Source: Sphingobacteriales bacterium 39-19
GTDB lineage: Bacteria; Bacteroidota; Bacteroidia; Chitinophagales; Chitinophagaceae
DNA length: 64,000 bases
Direction of reading: 5' to 3'
NCBI GenBank assembly: GCA_001898465.1
Contig: MKTX01000015.1
Location: forward strand, 227,412-291,411
Part shown: one piece after another, positions 27,871-36,103 of the stretch
Layout: each line of letters starts with the position of its first letter
How positions within the stretch are numbered: position 1 is the stretch's first letter
Made by a program: the position numbers and the translations under genes
Notes under the pieces: generated by a model
The model's database searches: none
What the model was told of the DNA's origin: nothing
What the model saw: only the letters and a program-made list of their open reading frames with translations

Positions 27871-28299
27871 ATGGCACAAGTAAAAAATGGCGACAAAGTA
27901 AGAGTACATTATACCGGTAAATTAGTAAGCGGCGAACAATTTGATTCTTCTGCAGGGCGTGAACCATTAGAATTTGTAGTGGGTGCGGGGCAAATGATAA
28001 AAGGATTTGATGCAGCCTTGCCGGGCATGGCCGTAGGAGATAAAAAAGTGGTAAATATTCCTGCTGCGGAAGCATATGGTGAAAAAGATGATAATGCCAT
28101 CATTGAATTTCCAAAAGAAAATGTTCCGGCCGATATGAAACTGGAACCAGGCATGCAATTGAACCTTACCAACCAGCATGGGCAGCCTTTTCCTGTAACC
28201 GTATCAGAAATTAAAGAGGATGTGGTGATCCTGGATGCCAATCATTTTTTAGCAGGCAAAGAACTGGTTTTTGATATTGAATTAGTAGAGATCGTTTAA
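27871..28299 (+). CDS. SlyD-like FKBP peptidyl-prolyl isomerase
   Basis: The ATG at 27871 gives MAQVKNGDKVRVHYTGKL, the standard start (142 aa); the 21 extra residues in the track are not family-like. FKBP core plus an inserted flap domain typical of SlyD (NIPAAEAYGEKDDNAIIEFP). The His-rich metal-binding tail of E. coli SlyD is absent. Cytosolic folding helper. It is followed 20 bases later by pepT. Confidence 0.93.
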   Translation: MAQVKNGDKVRVHYTGKLVSGEQFDSSAGREPLEFVVGAGQMIKGFDAALPGMAVGDKKVVNIPAAEAYGEKDDNAIIEFPKENVPADMKLEPGMQLNLTNQHGQPFPVTVSEIKEDVVILDANHFLAGKELVFDIELVEIV

Positions 28300-28319
28300 T
28301 TTTTTAAAAAAATATAAAG

Positions 28320-29576
28320 ATGGATTTTCACATTAACCGGGCTAGCCTGGCAGAGCGCTTTATGCGGTATGTACAAATAGACACACAAAGTGATCCTGAA
28401 AGTGAAACATTTCCCACCACGGAAAAGCAAAAAGACCTGAGCCGGTTATTGGCACAGGAATTAAAAGACATGGGCGTTAGCCGGGTGGAGACCGATGCAT
28501 TTGGCTATGTATATGCCACCCTGCCTGCCACCAGTTCTAAAACAGCGGTGATCCCTATTTGTTTTTGTGCACATGTAGATACAGCGCCAGATTGCAGTGG
28601 TACCCATGTAAAACCCATCTTGCATAAAAATTATGATGGGAAAGATATTATTCTGCCCGATGACAAAAGCCAGGTTTTGAGTGTAAAAGATGCGCCCTAT
28701 TTACTTACACAAATAGGAAAAGATATTATTACGGCAAGTGGCAACACGTTATTGGGTGCCGATGATAAAAGCGGCGTGGCCATTATCATGGAAATGGCAG
28801 CCTTTTTATTGCAAAATAAAAATATACCGCATGGCGAAATAAAAATTGTGTTTACACCCGATGAAGAAGTAGGGAAAGGAACAGCTAAAATAGATATGCA
28901 AAAAGCAGGCGCACCCTTTGGCTATACTTTAGATGGCGGAGAAGCCGGCAGCCTGGAAGAAGAAACCTTTAGCGCTGATGCGGCTACCATTACGGTACAT
29001 GGAATTATTGCACATCCCGGCTATGCAAAAAATACACTTGTGAATGCCATGAAAATAGCCGGAGAAATACTGGCAGCCTTACCTAAAAATGAATGGAGTC
29101 CCGAAACTACGGATGGCATGCAGGGATTTGTTCATCCTGTTTCACTAAACGGTATGGCAGAAAAAACAACGATTGGTTTTATTGTGCGTGATTTTAAAAC
29201 GGCAGAACTAGCCAATCATCATGCCAGGCTAAAGGAAATAGCAGAAAAAGTGGTGGCCGGTTTCAAAGGTGCCAAAATGGAATATACCATTCATGAGCAA
29301 TACCGGAATATGAAAGATATTTTACAACAACATCCGCAAGTAGTGGCCTATGCTGCTGAAGCCATAAAACGGGCGGGGTTAACGGTAAAGATGGAGAGCA
29401 TAAGGGGTGGAACCGATGGCAGCAGGCTAAGCTATATGGGAATGCCCTGCCCCAATATTTTTACAGGGATGCAAAATATTCATAGCAAGTTAGAATGGAT
29501 TAGCGTTTATGATATGGCCAAATCGGTAGAAACTTTGATTCATTTAAGTATGATCTGGGAAGAAAAGAACATGTAA
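28320..29576 (+). CDS. pepT: Peptidase T (tripeptide aminopeptidase)
   Basis: A 418-residue M20-family dinuclear zinc peptidase. Zinc and catalytic motifs are present: CAHVDTAPDCSGTHVKP, LLGADDKSGVAIIMEM, FTPDEEVGKGT and DGGEAGSLEEETFSAD, plus the late RGGTDGSRLSYMGMPCPN. Length matches PepT (about 410). Releases the N-terminal residue of tripeptides. Starts 20 bases after the FKBP gene. Confidence 0.96.
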   Translation: MDFHINRASLAERFMRYVQIDTQSDPESETFPTTEKQKDLSRLLAQELKDMGVSRVETDAFGYVYATLPATSSKTAVIPICFCAHVDTAPDCSGTHVKPILHKNYDGKDIILPDDKSQVLSVKDAPYLLTQIGKDIITASGNTLLGADDKSGVAIIMEMAAFLLQNKNIPHGEIKIVFTPDEEVGKGTAKIDMQKAGAPFGYTLDGGEAGSLEEETFSADAATITVHGIIAHPGYAKNTLVNAMKIAGEILAALPKNEWSPETTDGMQGFVHPVSLNGMAEKTTIGFIVRDFKTAELANHHARLKEIAEKVVAGFKGAKMEYTIHEQYRNMKDILQQHPQVVAYAAEAIKRAGLTVKMESIRGGTDGSRLSYMGMPCPNIFTGMQNIHSKLEWISVYDMAKSVETLIHLSMIWEEKNM

Positions 29577-29737
29577 AAAATTCATATCAAAACTTTTGAT
29601 ACTTTGTCTAAAAATCCATTTCATATTGTTTGATATTATTTAAAGAAATCAAAGGAAATGTTCCATCTAAAGGCATTGTTTAATTTATAAAAAAATTATA
29701 TTCACACAGAATATTTCTTTCTCTTTGGACGGTGTCT

Positions 29738-30061
29738 TCACCGACCGGAACGTAATTCTAAATATTTGATTAATGAAATATACCCCGGAAAATGCCTATG
29801 GAATCCTGAAGAATCTAAATATACTTCTAAGTTATTGCAATTCTTTAAGGCCTCCATTTGTGTAAGCAATGGAAGATTTACATTTTTTGCATTTTGCGAC
29901 CATTGCCTAAAAATACTTATTTCATTTTCTGTGAGTGTTGATTTATCTAACCAAAAGCGGGTTATCATTACTGCTCCCGCAAATACATCGGTACGAAATG
30001 CGATGCAATTTTTATATATTCCATCTATTTTGTTATTTATATGGAAAATATTTGTTTTCAA
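29738..30061 (-). pseudogene. Remnant of a small tandem gene, unknown family
   Basis: A 107-codon frame with a TTG start; reading upstream it continues as DYYADWYIDCKLKTN and then meets a stop, with no good start codon, so the 5' part seems lost. The product (ITRFWLDKSTLTENEISIF, LLTQMEALKNCNNLEVYLDS) looks coding but was not recognised. It ends in YLELRSGR. About 350 bases upstream on the same strand another short frame ends in HLELRFG with related DNA, suggesting the tails of two tandem paralogues. Could be a small immunity-type or orphan gene; not certain. Confidence 0.4.
29744..29763. repeat. 20-bp direct repeat, copy 1
   Basis: ACCGGAACGTAATTCTAAAT; encodes the end of the remnant ORF on the minus strand (LELRSG). 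Pairs with copy 2 at 30096. Confidence 0.7.
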
Positions 30062-30095
30062 TTTGCAGTCAATATACCAGTCGGCATAATAATCA

Positions 30096-30115
30096 ACCGA
30101 AACGTAATTCTAAAT
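30096..30115. repeat. 20-bp direct repeat, copy 2
   Basis: ACCGAAACGTAATTCTAAAT, one mismatch to copy 1; encodes LELRFG on the minus strand. Weaker similarity extends to its right (roughly 25-30 bases). Confidence 0.7.
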
Positions 30116-30290
30116 GTCTATAAACCCAATTTTGAAGGTACCTGAAAATTTATGTTCTACAGCTTAATACGCAAAGGAAGAAGCGCAAAGGCTACAAATC
30201 AAAGAACATGAGATTCTCTTGTAGTAGCGTAAAATATCCTTGTACTACAACATCAAAAAAATATTATCTTGCGCTTTAAAAAAAATAATT

Positions 30291-31214
30291 ATGGCATTTT
30301 TACAATACTGGTGGTTATTCCTGCTGATCATTGGTTTTTTTAGCTGCTTTGTTACCATTAGCCAGGGTTTCATTGGCGTAGTTACCATGTTTGGTAAATA
30401 CCAGCGCATATTAAGGCCCGGGCTGAATTTTAAAATTCCGTTCCTGGAACAGATTTATAAAAAAATCAGTATCCAAAACCGTTCGGTAGAGCTGGAATTC
30501 CAGGCGGTAACGATTGACCAGGCAAATGTGTATTTTAAATCGATGCTTTTATATTCGGTACAGAATGAAACCCCCGAAACGATACAAAAAGTAGCTTTTA
30601 AATTCATCAGCGACCGGGATTTGATGCAGGCGCTGGTACGTACTATTGAAGGGAATATCCGAGCCTTTGTGGCAACCAAAAAACAATCAGAAATTTTAGC
30701 TTTACGTAGAGATATTGTAGAGTTTGTAAAAGAACATGTAGATCTTTCTTTAGAAGACTGGGGTTATCACCTGCAGGATTTGCAGATCAATGACATTACA
30801 TTTGACCAGGCAATTATAGATAGTATGAGTAAAGTTGTGGCCAGTAATAACCTGAAAGCCGCTGCCGAAAATGAAGGGCAGGCTTTGCTTATCACCAAAA
30901 CAAAAGCAGCTGAGGCCGAAGGAAACTCCATTAAAATTGCTGCCGAAGCAGAAAGGCAAGCCGCCCAGCTAAGAGGGCAGGGGGTTGCCTTATTCAGAGA
31001 AGAAGTGGCAAAAGGAATGAGCCAGGCTGCAGCCGAAATGAAACAGGCCAACCTGGATACCAATGTAATTTTATTTAGCATGTGGACCGAAGCCATTAAA
31101 AACTTTGCAGAATATGGCAAAGGAAATGTGATCTTTTTAGATGGTAGCAGCGATGGTATGGAAAAAACCATGCGCCAGATTATGGCTATGCAACAAATGG
31201 AAGTGAAGCCCTGA
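30291..31214 (+). CDS. SPFH/band 7 (stomatin-like) membrane protein
   Basis: Start at ATG 30291 (307 aa), giving MAFLQYWWLFLLIIGFFSCF, one N-terminal membrane segment; the track's earlier start lacks support. SPFH domain follows: GVVTMFGKYQRILRPGLNFKIPF, SMLLYSVQNETPETIQ, LEDWGYHLQDLQINDITFD. C-terminal coiled helix rich in Ala/Glu (KAAEAEGNSIKIAAEAERQAAQ) is typical for oligomerisation into membrane-bound rings. Role in membrane microdomains or protease control is by family only. Confidence 0.92.
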   Translation: MAFLQYWWLFLLIIGFFSCFVTISQGFIGVVTMFGKYQRILRPGLNFKIPFLEQIYKKISIQNRSVELEFQAVTIDQANVYFKSMLLYSVQNETPETIQKVAFKFISDRDLMQALVRTIEGNIRAFVATKKQSEILALRRDIVEFVKEHVDLSLEDWGYHLQDLQINDITFDQAIIDSMSKVVASNNLKAAAENEGQALLITKTKAAEAEGNSIKIAAEAERQAAQLRGQGVALFREEVAKGMSQAAAEMKQANLDTNVILFSMWTEAIKNFAEYGKGNVIFLDGSSDGMEKTMRQIMAMQQMEVKP

Positions 31215-31236
31215 TTAAAAACAATAATCAAATAAA

Positions 31237-31260
31237 AAGCCGGCTATTGCCGGTTTTTTT
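31237..31260 (+). terminator. Terminator after the SPFH gene
   Basis: Stem CCGGC / GCCGG with loop TATT (flanked by AAAAAG) followed by six Ts, 22 bases after the stop. Confidence 0.8.
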
Positions 31261-31430
31261 ATAAAACTTATTCACGGGTGTTTATAAAATATCAGGTACC
31301 CCTGCTAAGATTAACAAATTATTGGGCAGCGATACCCCAATCATTTATTTTATTGCATGCATTGTAAAGCGCATTAACTAAATTGCGGCATCAAAAATCT
31401 GGTTTTAAAAATTACCTTAAGTAAAATTTT

Positions 31431-32117
31431 ATGTTTGATATTTTTTTGCAGGTGGATACGGTGGGCCGCACGATGTCGGCAGCCGGCGAAGTAACAAAAA
31501 CAGAATCGGTATGGAGTATGCTGGGTAAAGGCGGGCCCTTAATGATCCCTTTGTTTATTTTATTTGCCCTGGCTGTTTTCTTTTTTATTGAACGTCTGCT
31601 GGTAATAAAAAAGGCATCGAAGGTGGATGATAATTTTATGAACATCATAAAAGACCATATTATCAATGGCAATGTTTCGGCGGCACGCAGCCTGGCCAAA
31701 AACACAAATAACCCGGTTGCCAAAATGATTGATAAAGGCATTCAGCGTATTGGTAAACCCATTGATGCAATTGAAAAAAGCATGGAAAATGTGGGAAAAC
31801 TGGAACTGTATAAAATGGATAAAAACCTGGGGATATTGGCCGTGATAGCACGTATTGCCCCCTTATTTGGTTTTGTGGGTACCATTGTGGGCCTGGTTAT
31901 TTTATTGAAAGATTTTGCAACCATATCTAACCCGTCTATCAGCCAAATTGCAGATGCGATGTATATCAAACTTATTACCTCAGCTACCGGCCTTATCATT
32001 GGTATGCTGTCTTACCTCGGGTATAGTTATTTAGATACCCAGGTAAACCGGGTAAGCAACCGCATGGAAGTAGCCAACAGTGAGTTTATCGATATTTTGC
32101 AGGAACCCACCCGCTAG
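31431..32117 (+). CDS. exbB: ExbB/TolQ-type proton channel subunit
   Basis: A 228-residue MotA/TolQ/ExbB protein: first membrane segment LMIPLFILFALAVFFFIERLL, then a cytoplasmic stretch, and the two C-terminal membrane helices with the family motif RIAPLFGFVGTIVGLV and TSATGLIIGMLSYLGY. Forms the pentameric channel that drives TonB-type transducers. exbD follows 26 bases later; the TonB-like gene is far away at 10.3-11.1 kb. Confidence 0.93.
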   Translation: MFDIFLQVDTVGRTMSAAGEVTKTESVWSMLGKGGPLMIPLFILFALAVFFFIERLLVIKKASKVDDNFMNIIKDHIINGNVSAARSLAKNTNNPVAKMIDKGIQRIGKPIDAIEKSMENVGKLELYKMDKNLGILAVIARIAPLFGFVGTIVGLVILLKDFATISNPSISQIADAMYIKLITSATGLIIGMLSYLGYSYLDTQVNRVSNRMEVANSEFIDILQEPTR

Positions 32118-32143
32118 TATGCGGCAACTTTAATATTAAAATC

Positions 32144-32551
32144 ATGTCTTTAAGAAATAATAAATTCAGATCAGAACATTCAGAGCTCGACACCGGGCCG
32201 CTGAATGATATCCTCTTTATTTTATTGATGTTCTTCTTAATGATCAGCACGCTGGCCAATCCTAATGTAATTAAAATGAGTGTACCCCGGGCAAAAAGCG
32301 ATACCAAACAAAAGCAAAGTGTGGTAGTGAGTGTAGATAAAGATAAAAATATGTATGTGGGCGAAAAAAGAATTGCGCCGGATTCTTTAGAAGCAGCCTT
32401 ACGCAAATACATCAACGAAGGCGATAGTATAAAACCCGCTGTTGTAATCAATGCCGATTCGCTTTCTCAATGGGGCGAAATTGTAAAAGTAATGAAAGTG
32501 GCCAGGAAATTAGGAGCTACCACTTCGGCTACTGTTTCGGGCTCCGATTAA
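32144..32551 (+). CDS. exbD: ExbD/TolR-type biopolymer transport protein
   Basis: A 135-residue protein with one N-terminal membrane segment (NDILFILLMFFLMISTLA) that includes the key proton-accepting Asp region (LDTGPLNDILFILL), then the periplasmic ExbD domain (SVVVSVDKDKNMYVGEKRIA; PAVVINADSLSQWGEIVKVM). Partner of the adjacent exbB. Its 3' end overlaps the convergent prmC by 23 bases. Confidence 0.93.
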   Translation: MSLRNNKFRSEHSELDTGPLNDILFILLMFFLMISTLANPNVIKMSVPRAKSDTKQKQSVVVSVDKDKNMYVGEKRIAPDSLEAALRKYINEGDSIKPAVVINADSLSQWGEIVKVMKVARKLGATTSATVSGSD

Positions 32552-33386
32552 GGATTAAAAACCGGTTATTACCAGACATGTCTTTTTCTAAAGCAGCCTG
32601 CCAGCCGGTAGCTATAAAATATTTTATGGCTTCTTCTGCTACATCATAATGGGTTTCAGCAAATACTTTTCCGCCGGGTAATAAATGGCCTTGTGCAAAT
32701 GCAGCGATCTTCTTATAAAATAAAAAGGGTTCTTCAGTATCTGCAAATAAGGCCAGGTGTGGCTCGTGGTTGGTAACCCGGGGGTTCATATTCTTTTTCT
32801 CGGCAACCGGGATATAAGGCGGATTGCTGATGATACAATCATACATGCCCAAAGCGGGCCATGTGGTTTCATCTAAAAAATCCTGTTGCAGCCATGCTAC
32901 CTGTACAGCTAAGTCTTTTGCATTTAGCCGGGCAGTGGTCAGCGCACCGCTACTTACATCCAATGCGGTTATGCGGGCTGCAGTCAGCAACTTTTTCAGG
33001 GTTATAGCAATACAGCCACTGCCGGTACCGATATCTAAAATGCGGGGTGATGTGAAGTGTTTAAGAAATGGCAGTGATTTTTCTACCAGTTCTTCAGTTT
33101 CGGGGCGGGGAATTAAAACAGATTCATTTACCAGGAATTTAAATTTATAAAACCAGGCTTCCTGCAAAATATATTGAATGGGCTTGTATTGCTGAAGTGC
33201 TTTTATATATTCTTCCATTTTCTGCTGAACGGGAACCGGGATTTCTCTGTAATGCTGATCCGGTTGATTAAACGGCGGAATACCTGCATGCTCAAAAAGC
33301 AGTTTACAAATGGTTGCTGCTTCTCCTGCATCATAATAAGCAGCCAGGTTTTTCAGCAAAAAATCTTTTAATTCTCCCAAAGTCAT
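32529..33386 (-). CDS. prmC: Peptide chain release factor N5-glutamine methyltransferase
   Basis: A 285-residue SAM-dependent methyltransferase that modifies the GGQ glutamine of release factors RF1/RF2. The N-terminal helical domain (residues about 1-85) precedes the Rossmann core RILDIGTGSGCIAITL and the diagnostic NPPY motif in CIISNPPYIPVAEK. Length normal. Convergent overlap of 23 bases with exbD. Confidence 0.96.
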   Translation of the reverse strand: MTLGELKDFLLKNLAAYYDAGEAATICKLLFEHAGIPPFNQPDQHYREIPVPVQQKMEEYIKALQQYKPIQYILQEAWFYKFKFLVNESVLIPRPETEELVEKSLPFLKHFTSPRILDIGTGSGCIAITLKKLLTAARITALDVSSGALTTARLNAKDLAVQVAWLQQDFLDETTWPALGMYDCIISNPPYIPVAEKKNMNPRVTNHEPHLALFADTEEPFLFYKKIAAFAQGHLLPGGKVFAETHYDVAEEAIKYFIATGWQAALEKDMSGNNRFLILNRSPKQ

Positions 33387-33430
33387 ACCCTACAAACTTA
33401 ATCTATTTTTTACTCCTTAATTTTACCCTC

Positions 33431-34471
33431 ATGGAGTGGAAAGATATTTATATGCACCGTTGCCTGCAATTAGCTAATCAAGGGGCGGGCTTTACTGCGC
33501 CCAACCCCATGGTAGGCGCTGTGCTGGTTTACGAGAATGAAATTATAGGAGAGGGCTTTCACCGGGCGTATGGGGGCCCGCATGCTGAAGTAAATTGTTT
33601 TGAATCGGTATTACCCCGGCACCGGCAATTCATTTGTAAGAGTACCCTGTATGTTTCATTAGAACCTTGTTCCCATTATGGGAAAACACCCCCTTGTGCC
33701 GCCCTGGTCATTAAGCAGCAGGTACCCCAGGTGGTAGTAGCTTGCCGGGATGCCAACAGTAAAGTAAACGGGGGCGGCATTAAAATGATGCAGGATGCCG
33801 GCATTCTGGTGAGGGAAGGGGTATTAGAAAAAGAGGCGCTGGAATTAAACCGCCGGTTTTTTGTTTTTCATCAAAAAAAACGTCCTTATATTATTTTAAA
33901 ATGGGCAGAAACGGCCGATCATAAAATAGCAAAGCCAGGCCCGCTTCCGATAGCTATCAGCAATGACCTTACCCATACATGGGTGCATCAATGGAGGGCA
34001 GCGGAAGCAGCCATTATGGTAGGAAGTAATACAGTATTAACAGACGATCCTTATTTAACTACCCGGCACTGGCCGGGGAATAACCCGTTACGCATTGTAG
34101 TGGGTAACCGGGTTCAGCCCGGTAAATCTTTACATGTACTGGATAACACGGTGAGTACCTGGGTATTTAATAACCATTTACAATGTGAGCATGAAAAAAC
34201 ACGATTTATAAAATTGCCTGAATCCCCACAGTTCATCCGGGATGTATTGCAGTATTTACATGGGCAACAAGTTCTCTCCGTATTGGTAGAAGGCGGGCAG
34301 CAACTATTGCAATCATTTATAGATGCCGGCCTGTGGGATGAGGCCAGGGTGATTACCAATACTGAAATGTTTTTGAATGAAGGAATTCAGTCACCGGAAT
34401 TAAAATATTACAAAAACGGCGAAACAGCCGATCTTAAAAATGATCGCATCCGTATTTATCGAAGGCTCTAA
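33431..34471 (+). CDS. ribD: Bifunctional riboflavin biosynthesis deaminase/reductase RibD
   Basis: The track start (33314) lies inside prmC; ATG 33431 gives MEWKDIYMHRCLQLANQG, the usual start (346 aa). Deaminase half: zinc motif PHAEVNCFE and LEPCSHYGKTPPCAAL. Reductase half: RPYIILKWAETADHKIA, WRAAEAAIMVGSNTVLTDDP and VLVEGGQQLLQSF. Performs the second and third steps of riboflavin synthesis. Other rib genes are not in the window. Followed 14 bases later by the YigZ-like gene. Confidence 0.96.
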   Translation: MEWKDIYMHRCLQLANQGAGFTAPNPMVGAVLVYENEIIGEGFHRAYGGPHAEVNCFESVLPRHRQFICKSTLYVSLEPCSHYGKTPPCAALVIKQQVPQVVVACRDANSKVNGGGIKMMQDAGILVREGVLEKEALELNRRFFVFHQKKRPYIILKWAETADHKIAKPGPLPIAISNDLTHTWVHQWRAAEAAIMVGSNTVLTDDPYLTTRHWPGNNPLRIVVGNRVQPGKSLHVLDNTVSTWVFNNHLQCEHEKTRFIKLPESPQFIRDVLQYLHGQQVLSVLVEGGQQLLQSFIDAGLWDEARVITNTEMFLNEGIQSPELKYYKNGETADLKNDRIRIYRRL

Positions 34472-34485
34472 ACTGCTCACTCAAA

Positions 34486-35082
34486 ATGGAAAGTTATTTC
34501 ACTATTGAAAGTACATCTAATGCTGAATATAAAGACCGGGGCAGCCGGTTTATAGCGTATGCAAATCCCTGTAAAACATCAGCCGAATTTAAAAATCAAT
34601 TAAAAGATTTAAAAAAAGAACATCCAAAAGCTGTACATCATTGCTTTGCCTATCGCCTGGGTACAGACGGAAACCTCTTCAGATCGAGTGATGATGGGGA
34701 GCCTTCGGGTACAGCAGGCAAGCCCATCCTGGGGCAAATAGACAGTAAAGGTTTGATTGATGTTTCTGTAATCGTTGTACGGTATTTTGGAGGTACTTTA
34801 TTAGGTGTGCCGGGTCTTATTCAAGCCTATAAATCAGTTACTGCCCTGGCTTTACAAATTATACCTATCGTGCAAAAGCCCATACTTAAAAATTATCAGT
34901 TACATTTTGATTATACCCGCCTAAATGCGGTGATGCATATTATCAAACAAGTTCAGGGAGAAATTATAAAGATTGAAAACCAGTTATTTTGCGATTTAAA
35001 AGTAGGAATACCTGTAACCAGAGAAGCAGAATTTATATATAAACTTAAAGAAATCAATAACATAGAAATAATTAATTTTTAA
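34486..35082 (+). CDS. YigZ/IMPACT-family protein
   Basis: A 198-residue protein with the IMPACT/YigZ N-terminal domain: SRFIAYANPCKTSAEF, KAVHHCFAYRLGTDGNLFRS, SSDDGEPSGTAGKPIL, VIVVRYFGGTLLGVPGL, and a smaller C-terminal domain of unknown function. Related to eukaryotic translation regulator IMPACT; bacterial role not settled. Likely co-transcribed with ribD. An AT-rich palindrome follows immediately after the stop. Confidence 0.93.
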   Translation: MESYFTIESTSNAEYKDRGSRFIAYANPCKTSAEFKNQLKDLKKEHPKAVHHCFAYRLGTDGNLFRSSDDGEPSGTAGKPILGQIDSKGLIDVSVIVVRYFGGTLLGVPGLIQAYKSVTALALQIIPIVQKPILKNYQLHFDYTRLNAVMHIIKQVQGEIIKIENQLFCDLKVGIPVTREAEFIYKLKEINNIEIINF

Positions 35083-35085
35083 TAG

Positions 35086-35106
35086 TTGTTAAATTTAATT
35101 TAACAA
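35086..35106. promoter_or_regulatory. AT-rich palindrome between yigZ-like gene and porP-like gene
   Basis: TTGTTAAAT and ATTTAACAA form a 9-bp perfect inverted repeat around TTA, starting four bases after the upstream stop. No GC-rich stem and no T tract, so it may be an operator for the PorP-like gene, whose -7-like TACCTTTA lies further downstream. Confidence 0.4.
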
Positions 35107-35154
35107 TAGTAACCTTAACAAAATTTTATACCTTTAGACACAATTTTTCTGAAT

Positions 35155-36066
35155 ATGCTAAAATCTACTATTACTGTCTTACTGTTATTTTTTATGTTCA
35201 CTGCAAGTTCGCAGCAGTTGCACTTTACCACACAGTATATACAGCACAATTCCATGATTAATCCTGGTGCTGCCGGGATTGCGAACAAGGACATGATTGG
35301 CCTGTCCTATCGAAACATGTGGTCATCATTCCCGGGTAACCCTACTACCTATATGATTTACGGAGATTTTAATATCCCCAAAATGAATTCCGGGGTAGGG
35401 GCTTATCTATACCGGGATCAAACCGGGCCTACCAGCCGAACCGGTTTACAATTGGCTTTTTCAAAACATATCCTGGGTCAAAATGGAAGAGATAAATTTG
35501 GCCTGGGTATCGAAATCAGGGGCTTGCAATATGCCATTGATAAAAGTAAACTCAGTGCATCATTAGAAGATGATCCTGTTTTAGCCGGGGCTGAAAACAA
35601 ATTTGCCTTTGATGCCGGTGCCGGTGCTTATTATACCAATGGAAAAATAAGCCTGGGTGCTGCCGCCAGCCAGTTAATTGAATCCAAAATTGATTTTGGA
35701 AATCCTACCGGTACTGATATCCGGGGAAAACTTTACCGGCACTATACTTTTACTGCCAATTACAAAATTCAAACCGGCGATGATATTTACATCATACCCA
35801 ATGGTATGGTTCGCCTGGTAGAACATGCTCCTGCAGAATATGAGTTAGGCGCCCTGATGAATTACAAAGAAAAAATTTGGTGGGGACTGGGCTGGCGTTT
35901 CAACCAGTTCTGGACATTACAGGCCGGCGTTAAAATTTTACAAAGAATGGGCCTTACCTATAGTTATGATATTTATCAAACACCTATTGATGTATTTACG
36001 GCCGGTTCCGGCGCTCATGAAATAGGTTTACGTTTTGATCTTAAAAAGGGATCACCACAATTTTAA
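35155..36066 (+). CDS. PorP/SprF-family T9SS-associated membrane protein
   Basis: A 303-residue outer-membrane protein with a signal peptide (MLKSTITVLLLFFMFTASSQ). Matches the PorP/SprF family: QQLHFTTQYIQHNSMINPGAAGI, MIGLSYRNMWSSFPGNPTTY, and the Gly-rich strands up to GAHEIGLRFDLKK. Members pair with a large T9SS-exported protein encoded next door and help anchor or secrete it; here that is the 1361-residue CHU_C protein, 38 bases downstream. The pairing is inferred from this order. Confidence 0.9.
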   Translation: MLKSTITVLLLFFMFTASSQQLHFTTQYIQHNSMINPGAAGIANKDMIGLSYRNMWSSFPGNPTTYMIYGDFNIPKMNSGVGAYLYRDQTGPTSRTGLQLAFSKHILGQNGRDKFGLGIEIRGLQYAIDKSKLSASLEDDPVLAGAENKFAFDAGAGAYYTNGKISLGAAASQLIESKIDFGNPTGTDIRGKLYRHYTFTANYKIQTGDDIYIIPNGMVRLVEHAPAEYELGALMNYKEKIWWGLGWRFNQFWTLQAGVKILQRMGLTYSYDIYQTPIDVFTAGSGAHEIGLRFDLKKGSPQF

Positions 36067-36103
36067 TTTACGATAAGGTTAATCAACAACTAATTTAATT
36101 TTT

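Larger units (their letters stand above)
29577..30290. other. 714-bp region with decayed small genes
   Basis: AT-rich stretch between pepT and the SPFH gene. It holds one ORF remnant (29738-30061, minus), two 20-bp direct repeats at 29744-29763 and 30096-30115 (one mismatch), and an 8-bp inverted repeat (TTGTAGTA / TACTACAA, 30219-30250) just before the SPFH gene. No intact gene was found. Confidence 0.6.

Noticed and set aside
29766-30123. Plus-strand ORFs (107 and 62 aa) in the 29.6-30.3 kb gap
   Set aside because: They overlap the remnant ORF on the other strand, have low-complexity content and no recognisable motif; the minus-strand frame looks more coding.
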